From: Neobacillus sp. PS3-40
Lineage (GTDB): Bacteria > Bacillota > Bacilli > Bacillales > Cytobacillaceae
Reading direction: 5' to 3'
NCBI RefSeq assembly: GCF_030915485.1
Contig: NZ_CP133266.1
Coordinates: forward strand, 1,116,001-1,180,000
DNA: 64,000 bases
The first letter of the stretch is position 1, and the number at the start of each line of letters is the position of its first letter. This document shows, in pieces, positions 26,437 to 33,811 of the stretch. The position numbers and the translations under genes were made by a program. The notes beneath the pieces are model-generated. The model worked only from the letters and a program-made list of their open reading frames with translations. It searched no databases and had not been told where the DNA came from.

Positions 26437-26620
26437 ATCCTTCCCCCCTCGTTTTGGTTTACATATATTAATCGTTTGAGCCCCAAAAAAGGTTACAAGT
26501 ATTTATTCACACCTATATAAATAGACCGTCATTTAAACGGTCTTTGTGTAATATGTAAGTAAAAAGGAGTCATTTTACAAATTCTCTAAAAGAAGGCTTT
26601 TTACCTCTATTTTTTTTCCT

Positions 26621-26720
26621 CTTCTTATTCCACTAACCTGACCGTTACTTGAAGAAGAAAAAAGGCTTTACCTTTATTGAAGTAAAGCACCCCGTTAGCT
26701 TAAGTACAATTCTTCACAAT
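26621..26720 (-). repeat. array unit 13, best-preserved example
   Basis: Core 1: arm CTTCTTATTCCACTAAC, centre CTGACC, arm GTTACTTGAAGAAG. Hairpin GGCTTTAC / GTAAAGC with a T-run on the minus strand. Core 2: CACCCCGTTAGCTTAAG with the tail TACAATTCTTCACAAT. The stop codon at 26714 lies in the tail. Confidence 0.9.
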
Positions 26721-27139
26721 GTACCCTTTTGATTTAAATCCTTCCACTCTAAATGAATGATTTCTTCGCAGCTTTTTACACCCGACATCCATTCTATATT
26801 TCCAGCAAATGTTTCTGAACATTTAAATTCAATTTGTTTTTTCTGCTTATCTAGGATACATTCAATAAATCCTGAGTAATCCCTTGTTTCATCAGGATTA
26901 CGGGAAGAGCTATAAAAATTTAAAAGTTTATAGCAGTAGGGTAAACTTGGCATCCATTCAAATACACGAGTTGAAAAGGTACTTTTTAAATTTACATAGG
27001 TTAAAGAATCCAATCCCCATCGTATGGTCATTTCACCGTCTGGATATGTGGCTTTAATTTTTGCATATCTTCCAGCATCATCTTTTGAAACCTCGAAGAT
27101 TTCAAACTGTGGTAGTTCCCGATTACGTGTCATATTCAT
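26714..27139 (-). CDS. 141-residue hypothetical protein
   Basis: A soluble protein, mostly beta-rich (KATYPDGEMTIRWGLDSLTY). The TGA stop at 26714 lies in the tail of array unit 13. There is no clear GGAGG before the ATG, so the start two codons later is also possible. Family not recognised. Confidence 0.55.
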   Translation of the reverse strand: MNMTRNRELPQFEIFEVSKDDAGRYAKIKATYPDGEMTIRWGLDSLTYVNLKSTFSTRVFEWMPSLPYCYKLLNFYSSSRNPDETRDYSGFIECILDKQKKQIEFKCSETFAGNIEWMSGVKSCEEIIHLEWKDLNQKGTL

Positions 27140-27197
27140 CCCTCAATACAACAGACTTAGCTTTATAAGCTTGTTATTAAATTTGAAAGTAACCCTT

Positions 27198-27286
27198 TTA
27201 AAAATAAACTGTCCATTAGTTGGTCAACTGAAAAAGGAGCTGCCATCGCAACTCTTTGTTCAATATTTGTCCTCGTTAGCTTCAAG
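27198..27286 (-). repeat. array unit 14
   Basis: Core 1 AAATAAACTGTCCATTAGTT; middle GGAGCTGCC; core 2 TTCAATATTTGTCCTCGTTAG. The last codons of the gene ending at 27260 lie inside core 2. Confidence 0.65.
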
Positions 27287-27559
27287 CGTTTTTAAAATCC
27301 TCTCAGCAATCTGTAGACAATCGTTTGATTTTTTAAAGTCATCCCCGAAAGTCTTATAGAGGATTTCATTGATTTTTTCTGCCATTTTATCGGCATTATC
27401 CTTATTTAGAGTTGCGGATACAATTCGTTGAATCTCAGATTCATACTCATCATCTGGGCAATCAAGGGAAAGTAAATCAAGTGGGTCCCATTCATTAATT
27501 ATTTCTTGGATTACTTCAAACGCATCATTATATTTACCTTTTAAATGTTTATTTGACAA
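27260..27559 (-). CDS. DUF1871-like protein
   Basis: The 99-residue acidic helical protein contains IINEWDPLDLLSLDCPDDEY, the signature of the DUF1871 family (YugE-like, unknown function). The start follows AGGGGG. Its final residues EANEDKY are encoded by core 2 of array unit 14, so the C-terminus is set by the recombination-type site. Confidence 0.7.
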   Translation of the reverse strand: MSNKHLKGKYNDAFEVIQEIINEWDPLDLLSLDCPDDEYESEIQRIVSATLNKDNADKMAEKINEILYKTFGDDFKKSNDCLQIAERILKTLEANEDKY

Positions 27560-27619
27560 TCGATTACCCCCTTTACTTACTAATACTAATTATATAAGAT
27601 ATGAGGTAATTTTTGTTTT

Positions 27620-27693
27620 TTCTTATTGAGGTATCCTGACCGTTGAACTCAATAGGTGTATAATCCTTCCTACTCAACGCTCCCGTTAAAATA
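27620..27693 (-). repeat. array unit 15
   Basis: Core 1 TTCTTATTGAGGTATC then CTGACCGTTGAACTCAATA. Core 2 TACTCAACGCTCCCGTTAAA. Confidence 0.65.
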
Positions 27694-27718
27694 GTAACTA
27701 AATTTACTTCTACTGATA

Positions 27719-28525
27719 CTATTCTATTCCGTATGCAATTTCTTCCTTCTTCTCCGTTATACCGTTCCGAATTACCACATAATATCTGGGGTTTTCTTTT
27801 ATAGACAAGCCATGAATTACATAGGGATAGGATACCTCCCCATTTTTTACTTTGTGACTCTTTATTTCAATAATCAGGTTTTCACCCTCAAGTCGGGCAG
27901 TAGCGTACTGATAATCACCCTGAGATACTTTAGAAAAAATTTGAAACGATTGGCGGTCTCCGTGGGCATGTACCCCAATAATATAAACGCCGTTTTTCAC
28001 TTCTTCAATCGGGGTTGGATCAAGGGCTCCTATATAAAAACCTACGTTATTTGCATCCATTGGGAAATCAGAATAGGAGGACATATCTAATGTCCCATCT
28101 TTCTTTATTGCAGGGAATGTTTCCGCGAATAATTGTTCTATGGCTCTTGTTGATTCGTCGAGCAAGCTATATATAGTATGTGTATCCTTAGTATTCATTA
28201 CGGTACCGTGCCCATTTATTAACCAAAGGAAATAGAAGTCTCCCCCGAGAGTCACTTTATATATGGGATTAGAAATATTTGCAATTCCAGGTTCTTTCAC
28301 GGCTGTTTTTACTGCTTCTTTAAGGATTCTTATATCCTTAGAATCTGCAAAAGTAACCGCACTTTCGTTACCCAATTGATTTAAACGTTGAACTTCCACC
28401 GTTTCTCCAACTGATTGCGAACCCAATGAAACCTGCTTTGATTTAGTTACACTTTTGTTTGAACAGCCGACTGCCCCAAATAACAGAATAATAAACAGGT
28501 AGATGTAGTACCTTTTTCTTTTCAT
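27719..28525 (-). CDS. lipoprotein
   Basis: The 268-residue protein has a type II signal peptide with lipobox FGAVGC (Cys about 21). The mature part includes FYFLWLINGHGTVMNTKDTH and FYIGALDPTPIEEVKNGVY. It would be anchored to the outside of the membrane. Family not recognised. The start follows a GGAGG-like sequence. Single-gene cassette. Confidence 0.7.
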   Translation of the reverse strand: MKRKRYYIYLFIILLFGAVGCSNKSVTKSKQVSLGSQSVGETVEVQRLNQLGNESAVTFADSKDIRILKEAVKTAVKEPGIANISNPIYKVTLGGDFYFLWLINGHGTVMNTKDTHTIYSLLDESTRAIEQLFAETFPAIKKDGTLDMSSYSDFPMDANNVGFYIGALDPTPIEEVKNGVYIIGVHAHGDRQSFQIFSKVSQGDYQYATARLEGENLIIEIKSHKVKNGEVSYPYVIHGLSIKENPRYYVVIRNGITEKKEEIAYGIE

Positions 28526-28606
28526 ATTTAGACCTCCATCCCATTTTCAGTTAATTATATCCAATTTTTAAAGAATGAGAGATATTTAAATTTGGATAAA
28601 GATGGA

Positions 28607-28685
28607 CAATTAAACTAAACTGCCCTTTACTTCAATAAGAAAAGGCGATTCCCTAATTCCACGAACACCCCCGCTCGGTTTTAAG
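28607..28685 (-). repeat. array unit 16
   Basis: Core 1 TTAAACTAAACTGCCCTTTA with the arm CTTCAATAAGAA; core 2 CACCCCCGCTCGGTTTTAAG. Confidence 0.7.
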
Positions 28686-28778
28686 TAGGTTATTACTCAA
28701 ATTTGTTTATGAAAAAATAATTTAAAATGGAGGAACATATCAAGTTATAGAAGGTACGATTACTAGAGAAAACAATTG

Positions 28779-29246
28779 TTACTGTAAATATTTAACCATT
28801 ATCAAACAAGGGTTTTCTTCACCCCAAATTTCTTTGATCTCTTCCAATGGAAAAAAACCAACTTTTGTATAGAATTGTCTTGTATTCTTATAGTTTAAAT
28901 CGGAATGCGAATCTCCTAAAGTTTTTACCATTAGAAATTTAACTTGATTATTAATCAATGTTTCTTCTGCTTTTAATAACAATTTTTTACCAAAACCTTT
29001 TTTATGATATTTCTTTAAAATCCCCATTACATAAATTTCTGAAGTGTACTGATTATTTGATTTGATACTTATAAAACCTATTGGGTTATCCTCAAGAAAT
29101 AAAGCATAAAAATCCGTACCTTCTACTTCTTTTACATAATTATTAATCGCCTCTTCTATTCCAAACCACTCAGGTATCTTTCTTAATACCAAATTTGTAA
29201 CTTTTGATTTTTCTCTAATGTCCATTATTTTTTTTATTATATACAT
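28779..29246 (-). CDS. GNAT-family N-acetyltransferase
   Basis: The 155-residue protein has the acetyl-CoA-binding motif A (YVMGILKKYHKKGFGKKLLL, about 72-91) and the downstream strand NTRQFYTKVGFFPLEE. Transfers acetyl from acetyl-CoA to an unknown amine. It is the cassette next to the recombinase gene, which points the other way; the 118-bp gap holds the candidate attachment site. Confidence 0.85.
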   Translation of the reverse strand: MYIIKKIMDIREKSKVTNLVLRKIPEWFGIEEAINNYVKEVEGTDFYALFLEDNPIGFISIKSNNQYTSEIYVMGILKKYHKKGFGKKLLLKAEETLINNQVKFLMVKTLGDSHSDLNYKNTRQFYTKVGFFPLEEIKEIWGEENPCLIMVKYLQ

Positions 29247-29264
29247 CCCTTTAAATCCCCCTTT

Positions 29265-29320
29265 CTACCCCTTCCACAAATAACCTTACCCGAACACCTT
29301 ATGTTTCCATTTCTATAATA
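29265..29320. other. candidate attachment site (attI-like) beside the recombinase
   Basis: AATAACCTTACCCGAACACC at 29279-29298 resembles core 1 of the array units (compare AACTAACCTGACCCGATA at 57964-57981). From GTTTCCATTTCTATAAT onward the sequence matches the region upstream of the broken recombinase copy at 58.6 kb, while everything to the left differs. The switch point would be where cassettes were inserted (inference). TATAAT may be the recombinase -10 box. Confidence 0.5.
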
Positions 29321-29328
29321 AAGGCAAT

Positions 29329-29360
29329 AATTCCTCTACTATAATCAAATAGGAGGAATT
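29329..29360 (+). promoter_or_regulatory. inverted repeat covering the recombinase ribosome binding site
   Basis: AATTCCTCT can pair with AGGAGGAATT, which contains the Shine-Dalgarno sequence of the recombinase. The arrangement is kept upstream of the broken copy (AATTCCTCT ... GGAGGAAATT). It may limit recombinase translation. Confidence 0.5.
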
Positions 29361-29364
29361 TATT

Positions 29365-30204
29365 TTGCTGCTATCAAAAGCCTGGGAACTTTACGAATCT
29401 GACAAAAGAATTGAAGGGTTTTCCCCTCAAACATTAAAAGCATATGGTCTCCAATATAAGTTACTCATTCAGTACTTTAACGATGTTGAAATTGAGACAG
29501 TGACGACAGAACAGCTGAAAGGATACTTAGCAAAGTCCAGTGAACATCTTAAGCCATCAAGTTTATCTCATCGTATTCGATTTATTAAATCAATATTCCG
29601 CTGGTCACACGAAGAAGGACATATCCCCAAGAACCCAGCAGCGAAAATCAAAGAACCGAAACAAGGAAAACGAATCCCAAAATTTTTAACCGAGAGAGAA
29701 ATTGAACATTTAAGAGAAGCTTGCTTTACTCCAATGGAAAAGGCGTTATTTGAATTTATGTTTTCAACGGGTTGTAGAATAGGGGAAATTGTTACGCTTG
29801 AAAAAAATTCGATTAATTGGTCAAATCGCTCAGCAATTGTTATAGGAAAAGGAGATAAAGAAAGGGAAGTATACTTCAATATACGATGTGAAATTTGGCT
29901 AAAACGATACCTAGACCTACGTCAGGATAAAGATCCAGCTATTTTTGTCACTGAACGGTATCCGCATAAAATGAGTATTGCCCAAATGAGGTACATCATA
30001 AAACGAATATCAAGTCGGGCAGAGATCAACAAAGAAATCCATCCGCACCAACTACGCCACAGCTATGCCACACACCTATTGAACAACGGGGCTCCCATTG
30101 ATGTTATTCAAAGTTTACTTGGGCACGAAAAAAGTGAGACTACTAGGATTTATGCTCAGTTAAGCGGAAGCATTAGGAGAGAATTTTACAGAAAATATTT
30201 TTAG
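29365..30204 (+). CDS. tyrosine recombinase (Xer/integrase type) of the cassette array
   Basis: The 279-residue protein starts at TTG after AGGAGG. An N-terminal SAM-like DNA-binding domain (1-95) is followed by the catalytic domain (105-275). All catalytic residues are visible: R in STGCRIGE, K in GKGDKERE, HQLRHSY, H in LLGHE and Y in TRIYAQ. The length and the absence of the extra helix segment before HxLR make it Xer-like, not an IntI. It is divergent from the cassettes on its left, followed by a terminator and a core site, and has a degenerate paralogue at 58685. It is the obvious candidate for the enzyme that moves the cassettes. Confidence 0.9.
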   Translation: MLLSKAWELYESDKRIEGFSPQTLKAYGLQYKLLIQYFNDVEIETVTTEQLKGYLAKSSEHLKPSSLSHRIRFIKSIFRWSHEEGHIPKNPAAKIKEPKQGKRIPKFLTEREIEHLREACFTPMEKALFEFMFSTGCRIGEIVTLEKNSINWSNRSAIVIGKGDKEREVYFNIRCEIWLKRYLDLRQDKDPAIFVTERYPHKMSIAQMRYIIKRISSRAEINKEIHPHQLRHSYATHLLNNGAPIDVIQSLLGHEKSETTRIYAQLSGSIRREFYRKYF

Positions 30205-30215
30205 AAATGGATGGC

Positions 30216-30246
30216 AAAAGGCAACGGATTCTCCGCTGCCTTTTCA
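30216..30246 (+). terminator. terminator of the recombinase gene
   Basis: GGCAACGG / CCGCTGCC stem flanked by A and T runs, directly after the recombinase stop. Confidence 0.8.
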
Positions 30247-30271
30247 CTATTGCCCCCGTTAGTTCAATATG
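30243..30271 (-). repeat. array unit 17, single core site after the recombinase
   Basis: TTCACTATTGCCCCCGTTAG with the arm TTCAATA. The TAA stop of the gene at 30259 is part of the right arm. The recombinase terminator takes the place of the usual hairpin. Confidence 0.8.
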
Positions 30272-30981
30272 GCTGAATGTTTCACTGGACCGTAAAATGG
30301 ATTTTTACTTATATCTGTTAAAAAATCAATTGTTTTCGCTTGATACATTTTATCTCGGTATTCATAAACAATAATAATATCCCCAATAACCATCGAGGGT
30401 GCTATTGTAACGCTGACCCTGACCATAAGATTATTGTTTATGACTTCATAATCAATAATGCTCCCAAAAGCTATATCCTCAAATAAATGTGAAGGCTTTA
30501 TATTTTTAGTGTCAACAATGGTTATTTTGTCCCCTACGATCATTTCGGCTTTTTCAGTAGTTAGTTTTGTTTTTACGTTTTTATAAATAATTGCTAAAGG
30601 ATTATCAACAAGGACTTCAACTAATCCGTTTGTATATCTATAGACATAAACTTCTTCATCACGCACTCCTGAACCAGTTCCTGTTGTTAAAACTATGATT
30701 AGTTCCTTTTTTCCATCTTGGTTTATGTCTTTGTAAAATAGTTCTGGTGCATAGGTGGGATTTGTATCGTTCATCCAAAAAGGTCTTGAGTAAACCCAGC
30801 CCTTTAAATAAATTTTAAAGTCTTTATATAAACCATCCATTTTCTTAGCATACAAAGTTATATTTTCTTTTGGTAACTTCGCAACAACATCATAACCTTC
30901 AATTTTTGCCTCCACTTTTTCAGGAATAACAAAAAGAACAAGTGCCAATAGTAAGATAATGTATTTTTTCATAGAGAACAC
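30259..30981 (-). CDS. secreted protein with FG-GAP/VCBS-like calcium-site motif
   Basis: The 240-residue protein has a signal peptide (about 1-25, cleavage after VEA). FYKDINQDGKKELIIVLTTG (about 85-104) is the acidic D-x-N-x-D-G loop with a following strand, typical of FG-GAP-type repeats. A similar motif occurs in the cassette protein at 55530. Extracytoplasmic, function unknown. Its stop codon lies inside array unit 17. Confidence 0.65.
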   Translation of the reverse strand: MFSMKKYIILLLALVLFVIPEKVEAKIEGYDVVAKLPKENITLYAKKMDGLYKDFKIYLKGWVYSRPFWMNDTNPTYAPELFYKDINQDGKKELIIVLTTGTGSGVRDEEVYVYRYTNGLVEVLVDNPLAIIYKNVKTKLTTEKAEMIVGDKITIVDTKNIKPSHLFEDIAFGSIIDYEVINNNLMVRVSVTIAPSMVIGDIIIVYEYRDKMYQAKTIDFLTDISKNPFYGPVKHSAILN

Positions 30982-31007
30982 CTCATTTTAGTGTTCCCTA
31001 CGATGAT

Positions 31008-31101
31008 TTCTTATTCAGCTAAACTGACCGTTACTCGAATAAGAAAAAGCGATCCCTCATTTTTTGAGAATGGCTGAACAAGGTATTCTTATAATAGTTT
31101 A
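31008..31101 (-). repeat. array unit 18
   Basis: Core 1 has arms TTCTTATTCAGCTAAA and GTTACTCGAATAAGAA around CTGACC. Core 2 is degenerate (TTCTTATAATAGTTTAG), and the gene at 31089 ends in it. Confidence 0.75.
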
Positions 31102-31586
31102 GACATATAATATTCATCAACAAATTTGCCATCAATGTAAAGCGAATGTCTTTTGGTTCCTTCAATTTCAAATCCCATTTTTTTATATAACCGTAATCCA
31201 GCTTCATTATGAGTTACTACGGTTAATTCTAAACGATGAAAATTGTGATCTGTTGCCCACTTCTCTAATTGCTTAAATAATTTTGTTCCTATTCCAAGCC
31301 CTCGATACTGAGCTATGATACCAATAACAAGATATATAGAGTGTTTGTTTCTTTTGGCATAACCGCCCATCGCAATGAGGTATCCAATTAATTGTTTATC
31401 TTCTTCTACAACAAAAATGGTTGAATTGTCCGATTTCCTCATTACTTCTATTCTTTTTCCCTGCTCTTCAGGACTAATTTTTCTTTCCCCTGGTTCAAAG
31501 AGCATAAATTGGGACTCACTTTCAACCTGCTTAATTAATTTTGTAAAACTTTCATCATCATCTGGTTTTATTTCTCTGATTAACAT
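31089..31586 (-). CDS. GNAT-family N-acetyltransferase
   Basis: The 165-residue protein has motif A, LVIGIIAQYRGLGIGTKLFK (about 92-111), and NEAGLRLYKKMGFEIEG (about 130-146), typical of the RimJ/YhhY-like branch. Start after GGGGG. The last codons and the TAA stop are in array unit 18. Substrate unknown. Confidence 0.85.
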   Translation of the reverse strand: MLIREIKPDDDESFTKLIKQVESESQFMLFEPGERKISPEEQGKRIEVMRKSDNSTIFVVEEDKQLIGYLIAMGGYAKRNKHSIYLVIGIIAQYRGLGIGTKLFKQLEKWATDHNFHRLELTVVTHNEAGLRLYKKMGFEIEGTKRHSLYIDGKFVDEYYMSKLL

Positions 31587-31631
31587 TGGATTCCCCCTAA
31601 GAAATATCTACCCAATATGATTCGTTATTTT

Positions 31632-31775
31632 GTTTAAATAACCTACTTTGGTTAATCGAACAAGCCAAAAGGCAGTGGTGTTGAACTACTCTGCCCGTTA
31701 CTTGAAGAAGATAAAAGCGACTGCTCTTATTGAACAATCACCCCCGTTAATTTAAGTACATTAATTCACAATTTC
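31632..31775 (-). repeat. array unit 19, compound
   Basis: A degenerate core (AATAACCTACTTTGGTTAA) and hairpin, then TTGAACTACTCTGCCCGTTA with the arm CTTGAAGAAG, hairpin GCGACTGCT, then CACCCCCGTTAATTTAAG with the tail TACATTAATTCACAAT. Three cores with no gene between them. Confidence 0.75.
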
Positions 31776-31816
31776 GAATGAACCTACATGTTTTTTAAAA
31801 AATATATGATTTAATA

Positions 31817-32203
31817 TCATTGATTTTCGTTAGTTAAATTCATCTCTAGGTTTCTTCTTTCTGCTGCTTTAATTGCTTCAACACCTGTTTTACATAACAC
31901 ATTGATTCCTTTTGCAATAGTTACAATTACAAATGCTTCTACTAATTCTTCCATAGTTAAACCTGCATCTATTGCTGCAACAGCGTGTGCCTTTGCACCG
32001 CTTACTTCATCATCTAAACTATCTAGTATGGTAAAAATCAACTCTCTTGTTTTCTTAGGTAAGTGTCCATTTTGTATGGATTCACGCATTATTAAATATC
32101 CTTTTAAGCTATCTGGCGAATAGTTAGAGAGTATTTCAGCAAACGGTGGGTTCCATTTTATTTCCTCTTTGTAATAGTTAAGTATCTCTTCAAAATCTTT
32201 CAT
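31817..32203 (-). CDS. carboxymuconolactone decarboxylase/AhpD-like protein
   Basis: The 128-residue all-helical protein has the CMD-family core LPKKTRELIFTILDSLDDEV and GAKAHAVAAIDAGLTMEELV. The CxxC pair used by AhpD peroxidase partners is absent, so redox activity of that type is unlikely. The start follows GGAGG. Single-gene cassette. Confidence 0.75.
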   Translation of the reverse strand: MKDFEEILNYYKEEIKWNPPFAEILSNYSPDSLKGYLIMRESIQNGHLPKKTRELIFTILDSLDDEVSGAKAHAVAAIDAGLTMEELVEAFVIVTIAKGINVLCKTGVEAIKAAERRNLEMNLTNENQ

Positions 32204-32310
32204 AACTAGATTTAACCTCCATGTCTATTTCTCATTTTTTTCCTTAAATAAAAAAGTTTTCGGTTAACATGCCTTTTAATCTAAAAACTACTGTATTTGG
32301 AATAACAACT

Positions 32311-32395
32311 TTTTTTAAACTATCCTGAACCTTTAATTCAATATGAAAGGGACATTCTACTTCTTGAAGAATAGCCTCTATTAGCTGCAGAAAAA
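32311..32395 (-). repeat. array unit 20
   Basis: Core 1 TTAAACTATCCTGAACCTTT with the arm AATTCAATA; core 2 TTCTTGAAGAATAGCCTCT then ATTAG. Moderately diverged. Confidence 0.6.
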
Positions 32396-32401
32396 TGGAG
32401 T

Positions 32402-32788
32402 CTATTTAGACTTCACTTGCAATTTTTTCCCAGCTGCCTTAATTCCTTCAAAAATAACGGTATCCTTATTTGCCATATCTAATTTGGCGTTGTAATAATC
32501 CCAAGTCTTTTCATTGTTTGAATACTTTTCAATAGTTTTTAATACATCGTTAAATAACTTAGTTGCTTCATAAACTGTTGGTTTGTTTTCAAGCAATAGT
32601 CTAAATTTTACTGTGTTCCTACCATCAAATGCTGAAACACAATCAATGCTTTTTGACTTTTTAAAATAATCCTCCGTTTTAGTAACAGCTTCTCCAATAT
32701 CTTTCTCTGGTGGCTTATTACAACCACCTACAATAATTAATGAAATTAAATAAATAACTAAAAAAAATGTGGATTTTCCTTTTATCAA
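32402..32788 (-). CDS. lipoprotein
   Basis: The 128-residue protein has lipobox LIIVGGC (Cys about 23) and a small helical mature domain (EAVTKTEDYFKKSKSIDCVS). Start after GAGGAAC. Single-gene cassette, family unknown. Confidence 0.65.
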   Translation of the reverse strand: MIKGKSTFFLVIYLISLIIVGGCNKPPEKDIGEAVTKTEDYFKKSKSIDCVSAFDGRNTVKFRLLLENKPTVYEATKLFNDVLKTIEKYSNNEKTWDYYNAKLDMANKDTVIFEGIKAAGKKLQVKSK

Positions 32789-32850
32789 ATAAGTTCCTCC
32801 TCAATCCCCTATATACAAATTTTACCACAAAATCACTTTTTGAAGTTTTA

Positions 32851-32935
32851 TTCTTATTCAACTATTCTGACCGTTACTTGTATAAGAAAAAGGCTTTACC
32901 TCTATTTAAAGTAAAGCCCCCGTTACTTTAATAAA
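32851..32935 (-). repeat. array unit 21
   Basis: Core 1 arms TTCTTATTCAA and TTGTATAAGAA around CTATTCTGACCGTTAC; hairpin GGCTTTAC / GTAAAGC; core 2 GCCCCCGTTACTTTAATAA. Confidence 0.9.
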
Positions 32936-32950
32936 AAATGCTTATAAATT

Positions 32951-33286
32951 CTATCTTTTTTTGATAAATAAATACCACTTTGGCACAAACGTTCCTATTA
33001 TTCCTAAAAAAGGAATAAAAAGTTTTGCACCCTCTAAAGGAGAACCGCATAGTAATTTTATTTCTTGCCCATCATTTATATTAATATCGAATGTTTTGCT
33101 TTTAACCCAATCTATTGCTATATATAACTCGTGATGTCCCTTCTCAATTGGTATAACTACTTCTTCTCCGTCACCAATGTCATTAACATGGACATTATTA
33201 AGAAAGATTTTAAATTTCCTTAAACAATTTGCAAATTGTGATGTTCTCTTCAATCGAATTGTAAATTCATCAGAATTATTTCCCAT
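32951..33286 (-). CDS. 111-residue hypothetical protein with C-terminal membrane segment
   Basis: A beta-rich soluble part (LRKFKIFLNNVHVNDIGDGE) resembling a small all-beta domain is followed by a hydrophobic stretch (about 85-105) and a basic end. Start after GGGAG. Unknown function. Confidence 0.6.
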   Translation of the reverse strand: MGNNSDEFTIRLKRTSQFANCLRKFKIFLNNVHVNDIGDGEEVVIPIEKGHHELYIAIDWVKSKTFDININDGQEIKLLCGSPLEGAKLFIPFLGIIGTFVPKWYLFIKKR

Positions 33287-33318
33287 AATAGCATCTCCCT
33301 GCTATTTTTAAATTTTTC

Positions 33319-33416
33319 TTTTTCTACACTAAACTCACCCGTTACTTGAATAAGAAAATAGCCATCAATATTGGTGACAGGAACCTAAACTCTTGCCCCT
33401 GTTACTTTAATAAGAA
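33319..33416 (-). repeat. array unit 22
   Basis: Core 1 CACTAAACTCACCCGTTACT with the arm TTGAATAAGAA; hairpin GCCATCAATATTGGTGAC; core 2 TTGCCCCTGTTACTTTAATAA. Confidence 0.85.
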
Positions 33417-33445
33417 ATATTACAAAGTAGACTGCTGTAGCATAA

Positions 33446-33475
33446 AAAAAGACGGGTTTACCGTCTTTTAAGGAT
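33446..33475 (-). terminator. terminator of the 35-residue membrane protein gene
   Basis: AAAAGACGG / CCGTCTTTT stem overlapping the stop codon, T-run on the minus strand. Confidence 0.7.
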
Positions 33476-33565
33476 TAATTGTACTAACGAACGTAAAACA
33501 AACAAGCCTAATCCGACAATAATTATAGTTAAAATTAACCCAGGAATACCTATGTTACTAAACAT
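33458..33565 (-). CDS. 35-residue single-helix membrane protein
   Basis: ATG after GGTGGTGG. It has one hydrophobic helix (FSNIGIPGLILTIIIVGLGL) and a basic tail ending in KRR. The N-terminus resembles TatA proteins (IGIPGLILI), but the amphipathic helix of TatA is missing. Function unknown. Confidence 0.5.
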   Translation of the reverse strand: MFSNIGIPGLILTIIIVGLGLFVLRSLVQLILKRR

Positions 33566-33689
33566 AATAAAAACCACCACCTATCAAAGTTCAATGGTAA
33601 AAAGAGGAATGTTTACCTTATATTAGATTAATAACGAAAAAATAGTCAAGAAAATTCTGTCAAAACAATAGACATTTTATAGAATATGG

Positions 33690-33728
33690 TTCTTCTTTAA
33701 GTAACCTGCCCTTTAGTTCAATAAAAAA
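33690..33728 (-). repeat. array unit 23, first core site
   Basis: TTCTTCTTTAAGTAACC then TGCCCTTTAGTTCAATAA. The hairpin and second core are replaced by a different terminator at 33767. Confidence 0.7.
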
Positions 33729-33766
33729 CGGGACTATTCCAATCTCATTGTTTTGAAAAAATCAAA

Positions 33767-33796
33767 ATCCTAGCGATATTATTCATATCACTAGGA
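33767..33796 (-). terminator. terminator of the aldo/keto reductase gene
   Basis: CCTAGTGATAT / ATATCGCTAGG stem followed by ATTTTG on the minus strand. Confidence 0.65.
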
Positions 33797-33811
33797 TGAA
33801 GGACTAACTAA

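Noticed and set aside
29365-30204. Recombinase as a classical IntI integron integrase
   Set aside because: The segment between the catalytic Lys and HxLR is too short and lacks the IntI-specific helix; only the architecture of the locus is integron-like.
33458-33565. The 35-residue protein as TatA
   Set aside because: Only the N-terminal helix is similar; the FGxxxLP hinge and amphipathic helix are missing.
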